Shown: positions 60,925 to 64,000 of the stretch, one piece after another
How the letters are laid out: the number at the start of each line of letters is the position of its first letter
Numbering within the stretch: the first letter of the stretch is position 1
The notes under the pieces: model-generated
Databases searched by the model: none
Told to the model about the DNA's origin: nothing
Seen by the model: only the letters and a program-made list of their open reading frames with translations
Program-made: the position numbers and the translations under genes
Assembly (NCBI GenBank): GCA_052171275.1
Contig: CM125795.1
Coordinates: forward strand, 1,956,311-2,020,310
Length of the DNA: 64,000 nt
Reading direction: 5' to 3'
Source of the DNA: Arsenophonus sp052171275
Lineage (GTDB): Bacteria > Pseudomonadota > Gammaproteobacteria > Enterobacterales > Enterobacteriaceae

Positions 60925-62568
60925 TTATTTTTTAATACTATTATATAATCCATGTTTTTCTAATCCACGATAAATAATTTGTTGCTGAATAATTGTCATT
61001 AAATTACTAATGATATAATATAAAACTAGACCTGATGGAAACCAAAAGAAAAATATTGTAAAAATAACAGGCATATAGGTCATAATTTTTTGCTGAATAG
61101 GATCAGTTACTGTTATTGGTGACATTTTCTGAATAACATACATTGTTAAACCCATTAATAATGGTAAAATATAGTATGGATCTTCAGCTGAGAGATCTTG
61201 AATCCAAGCAATAAAAGGAGCATGTCGTAGTTCAACAGAACTAATTAACATATAATATAAAGCAAGGAAAATAGGCATCTGAATCAATAAAGGTAGACAA
61301 CCACCTAATGGATTAATTTTTTCTTCTTTATAAAGTGTCATTATTTCTTGACTAATACGTTTTTTATCATTACCAACCCTTTCTCTGATTGCAAGAAGTT
61401 TAGGTTGTAATAAACGAATTTTTGCCATTGAACTATATTGTGCTTTTGTTAATGGATACATAATTCCTCTTACAATAAAAGTAATAACAATAATAGAAAA
61501 ACCCCAATTATTAATAAAACTATTGATAAATTTTAATAATTTAAATAACGGTTGAGAAATAAACCATAACCAACCATAATCAACAGTTAAATCTAAATAT
61601 TTTGCAACTTCTGCCATTTCAGATTGTAATTCAGTACCTATCCATAGCGTTGAAGTATAATTTCTAATACTATTAGCTTCTACTATTATCGGCGAACTCT
61701 TATATCCAATAATAGCAATAGTTTTATTTAAATTAACTGTATAGAAATTATTTTGATTATTTTGATAACCAGGAATCCACACAGTAGCAAAATATTGCTG
61801 TAACATTGCTATCCAACCACTTTGAGTATTAATGTTTAAATTATTATCATTAATATCACTAAAGCTATATTTTTTATAATTTACTTCATCAGAGGAATAG
61901 GCTGCACCACGATAAGTATGTAAAGTAAAATTATTATTTTCTATATCACGTTCTTTTGGTAATTCTATACTCTGTTTTAATTGACCAAAAAAAACTAAAG
62001 TTAATGATTTTTTAGTATTATTATTAATGTTATATTTAACAGAAATAGTATATTTACCTCGTTTTAATATATAGATTTTCTTATAAATTATGCCGTCTTT
62101 ACCAATAAAAACAAGAGGAACACATAATTCATCTTGTCCATCTTGTAATATATAACTAGTTGCATTTGAAACATATAAAGGACGCAATCCGTTATTGTAA
62201 TTAGGATTATCTGGACCATCTTTACCAATCAAACCACTTTGTGCTTGATAAATAAAATTCTTATTAGTTTCCAATAAACGAAATGGGTCGTATGAATGTA
62301 ATTTATTGCGATAAAGTAATAAACTAGCTTCATCAATATCACCTCCAAGTGTATTGATGTGTAACTCAAGTACATCAGTTTTTATTCTGATAAATTTAGC
62401 TTGTTGTTTGTAACTTAGATCATGTTCCTCATTATAACTTGACATATCCATTTCTTTTATGACTTTTTCTCTATTCGTAGATTGTATATTATCATTTTCC
62501 CATGTTTGCCAAATTAAAAACGAAACAAATATTAAAGCTATAAATAAAAGATTGAATTGCGAATTCAT
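60925..62568 (-). CDS. yidC: Membrane protein insertase YidC
   Basis: Inserts inner membrane proteins alone or with SecYEG. The 547-aa product has the E. coli length (548). It has an N-terminal membrane anchor (about residues 5-22), the large periplasmic P1 domain, and the five-helix insertase core from NWGFSIIVITFIVRGIMYPL onward, with the essential groove arginine (near 365), the cytoplasmic coiled loop (SMAKIRLLQPKLLAIRERVG), NPLGGCLPLLIQMPIFLALY and the last helix near MPVIFTIFFFWFPSGLVLYY. The start codon context is weak (AGAGAAT). 23 bases after yidD. Confidence 0.97.
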   Translation of the reverse strand: MNSQFNLLFIALIFVSFLIWQTWENDNIQSTNREKVIKEMDMSSYNEEHDLSYKQQAKFIRIKTDVLELHINTLGGDIDEASLLLYRNKLHSYDPFRLLETNKNFIYQAQSGLIGKDGPDNPNYNNGLRPLYVSNATSYILQDGQDELCVPLVFIGKDGIIYKKIYILKRGKYTISVKYNINNNTKKSLTLVFFGQLKQSIELPKERDIENNNFTLHTYRGAAYSSDEVNYKKYSFSDINDNNLNINTQSGWIAMLQQYFATVWIPGYQNNQNNFYTVNLNKTIAIIGYKSSPIIVEANSIRNYTSTLWIGTELQSEMAEVAKYLDLTVDYGWLWFISQPLFKLLKFINSFINNWGFSIIVITFIVRGIMYPLTKAQYSSMAKIRLLQPKLLAIRERVGNDKKRISQEIMTLYKEEKINPLGGCLPLLIQMPIFLALYYMLISSVELRHAPFIAWIQDLSAEDPYYILPLLMGLTMYVIQKMSPITVTDPIQQKIMTYMPVIFTIFFFWFPSGLVLYYIISNLMTIIQQQIIYRGLEKHGLYNSIKK

Positions 62569-62591
62569 CGTGTTAATATTCTCTGTTATAA

Positions 62592-62831
62592 TTAATCTCT
62601 TGGCGGGACAGGATCATTTCCTCCTTTATGTAAAGGATGACATTTTAATATGCGTTTAATTATTAAATAACTACCAAGTATAAATCCAAATTTATATAAT
62701 ACTTTTATCGCGTATTCTGAACAGGTTGGATTAAAACGGCAGTGATATCCCAATAATGGACTTATTGTTAATTGATAACTTCTTATAATTAAGATTAAGA
62801 ATTGAGAGATAAACGATAATGTCGACGCCAT
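62592..62831 (-). CDS. yidD: Membrane protein insertion efficiency factor YidD
   Basis: Small inner-membrane-associated protein that assists YidC-dependent insertion. The 79-aa product (E. coli 85) keeps ISPLLGYHCRFNPTCSEYA near residues 23-41 with both cysteines, and KRILKCHPLHKGGNDPVPP near 59-77; only the poorly conserved tail is shortened. Its start lies inside rnpA: the two frames overlap by 37 bases, as in enteric bacteria, suggesting translational coupling. Confidence 0.95.
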   Translation of the reverse strand: MASTLSFISQFLILIIRSYQLTISPLLGYHCRFNPTCSEYAIKVLYKFGFILGSYLIIKRILKCHPLHKGGNDPVPPRD

Positions 62832-63154
62832 AATTTATCTAAAACTTTAATAATTTCTTTATTATTCAAATAAATAACCCCTTTTCTTATTAAAACTATA
62901 AAATCCATCGAAGATAATTCATATTGATGTAAACGAAAATATTCTCTCGCAAGTCGTTTAATTCTATTACGTTCATGAGCTCGTTTGATATTTTTTTTTG
63001 ATATAGAAAGACCAAGACGAGAATAACCTAGATTATTAAAACGTCCAAGAATAGTAATTTCTGGGGAACTAGCCCTATGTGGTTTCTGAAAAACATAATT
63101 AAAATATATTGAAGTCAATAATCTTAACTCTTTGGGAAAGCAAAATTTAACCAC
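62795..63154 (-). CDS. rnpA: Ribonuclease P protein component
   Basis: Protein subunit of RNase P, which trims the 5' leader of tRNAs. The 119-aa product matches the E. coli length and order, with RLGLSISKKNIKRAHERNRIKR (the RNR RNA-binding motif) near residues 46-67 and DFIVLIRKG near 83-91. The start codon is GTG (63152-63154), as in E. coli, without an obvious Shine-Dalgarno sequence; it lies 12 bases after the rpmH stop, so translation probably depends on coupling. The RNA subunit gene is not in this window. Confidence 0.96.
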   Translation of the reverse strand: MVKFCFPKELRLLTSIYFNYVFQKPHRASSPEITILGRFNNLGYSRLGLSISKKNIKRAHERNRIKRLAREYFRLHQYELSSMDFIVLIRKGVIYLNNKEIIKVLDKLWRRHYRLSLNS

Positions 63155-63166
63155 TTTGATTGGTTA

Positions 63167-63310
63167 TTATTTCGAAGAAACAGTTAAATGACTACGCCCC
63201 TTAGAGCGACGACGAGATAAAATTTGACGGCCACTTTTACTGAGCATACGGGCACGAAAACCATGAGATCGATTACGTTTTAATAAAGATGGTTGAAAAG
63301 TACGTTTCAT
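63167..63310 (-). CDS. rpmH: 50S ribosomal protein L34
   Basis: Small, very basic protein of the 50S subunit. The 47-residue product begins MKRTFQPSLLKRNRSHGFRA, the hallmark of L34, and ends LTVSSK. The ATG is at 63308-63310 and a TAA at 63167-63169. A modest AGGT precedes the start. It is the first gene of the operon and lies divergent from the presumed dnaA, the classic arrangement near the enteric dnaA locus. Confidence 0.96.
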   Translation of the reverse strand: MKRTFQPSLLKRNRSHGFRARMLSKSGRQILSRRRSKGRSHLTVSSK

Positions 63311-63982
63311 AGTTAATTTTTACCTAACTTAATAAAATAATTATTATCAAATTTAATAAATTTATTTAATAATTAGAATTTAAATAAAATAATACTAACA
63401 TAGATAATTTTAAAAAAAAAGAATAATAATAAAAAGTAGATTGTAATTTAATATTACAATTTCTCAATAAAAAACAAATCTACAATTTTTCTAATATTAT
63501 GTATAAAAAAGATAAAATCAATATCCTATTTTTTCTTCTAGTTCGATGTTTAAAATTTATAAAATATAATATCATATAAAAGATATAAAATATATGAATT
63601 ATCATAAAAATTTAAATAATTATTTAAAGAATATTAATTTATTTAAATTAAATTAATATCTAAATTATTATGTTTAATATAAGACAATTATACTTGAAGT
63701 ATGTTATATATATTTAATAAATATGTTAATATTACTTTTAATTCCTTATATATATTTTATACATCATCTTAATATTAAATTTAACTCTATGAATAAAAAG
63801 TCATAAAACTGTATAAAAGAGTAAAGATTTTATTCAAATTTTGAATTATGATCTATTTTAATATAAAAATCATAGATTACATAAATTTATATATCTTATA
63901 ACATAAGTTTTTAGTAAATATTATCTGAGATATAAACGGTTTTTATTATTTATTAAATTAATAAATTTTATTAGTCTTTTTT
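63311..63982. other. rpmH-dnaA divergent regulatory region
   Basis: About 0.7 kb that should hold the promoters of the rpmH operon and of dnaA. I could not find a DnaA box (TTATNCACA) on either strand and no promoter stands out in the AT-rich background. Confidence 0.5.
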
Positions 63983-63997
63983 AGGAGGGAGTTCCTC

Positions 63998-64000
63998 GTG
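63998..64000 (+). CDS. dnaA: probable first codon of dnaA (cut by window end)
   Basis: The last three bases are GTG, preceded by a near-perfect ribosome-binding site AGGAGG at 63983-63988 with 9 bases spacing. It is divergent from rpmH, exactly where enteric bacteria have dnaA, whose usual start codon is GTG. Only the start codon is visible, so whether the gene is intact, or present at all, cannot be told. Confidence 0.55.

Overview
This window comes from the chromosome of a bacterium with a strongly reduced, extremely AT-rich genome. Every recognisable protein is closest in sequence, length and gene order to enteric Gammaproteobacteria such as E. coli. The best reading is an obligate or near-obligate, insect-type endosymbiont related to Enterobacterales. 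The species cannot be named from this sequence. The unusual property is the coding density: the 16 genes plus 2 tRNAs cover only about 14.7 kb of 64 kb (about 23%). The rest is very AT-rich DNA without long open frames, apparently the decayed remains of an ancestral enteric chromosome that has not yet been deleted.

Layout. (1) 1-3090: no gene seen. (2) 3091-11146: the cca / folB / tsaD / rpsU-dnaG-rpoD / tRNA-Ile(CAU) block, in the E. coli order but without uppP and plsY. It contains the macromolecular-synthesis operon rpsU-dnaG-rpoD. dnaG carries a +1 frameshift at CCC-TGA, and Cca has lost the HD-domain histidine. (3) 11147-20892: gene desert holding one DedA-family membrane protein gene, flanked by a large (about 1.6 kb) degenerate inverted repeat. 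(4) 20893-25324: aspA divergent from groES-groEL, again the enteric order but without fxsA, with a recognisable sigma-32-type promoter and a strong terminator. (5) 25325-59343: about 34 kb with only a tRNA-Leu(CAA) gene and a yqhA homologue, rich in perfect palindromes. (6) 59344-64000: the rpmH-rnpA-yidD-yidC-mnmE operon on the minus strand. The first codon (GTG) of a probable divergent dnaA lies at the very end.

How it fits together. The retained genes are mostly housekeeping: replication priming and promoter recognition (DnaG, RpoD, probably DnaA), the ribosome (S21, L34), tRNA maturation and modification (Cca, RNase P protein, TsaD, MnmE), protein folding and membrane insertion (GroEL/ES, YidC, YidD), plus single metabolic steps (FolB, AspA). 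Neither tRNA gene encodes its 3' CCA, so the nucleotidyltransferase half of Cca is required, while its repair-associated HD half looks dispensable and degraded.

I found no mobile element with an intact gene, no CRISPR array, no rRNA and no obvious new multi-gene system. The observations most worth following are the dnaG frameshift site, the inverted repeat around the DedA gene, the degraded HD site in Cca, and the excess of long perfect palindromes in the non-coding DNA. Comparisons with E. coli gene order and residue numbers are from memory, not from a search.
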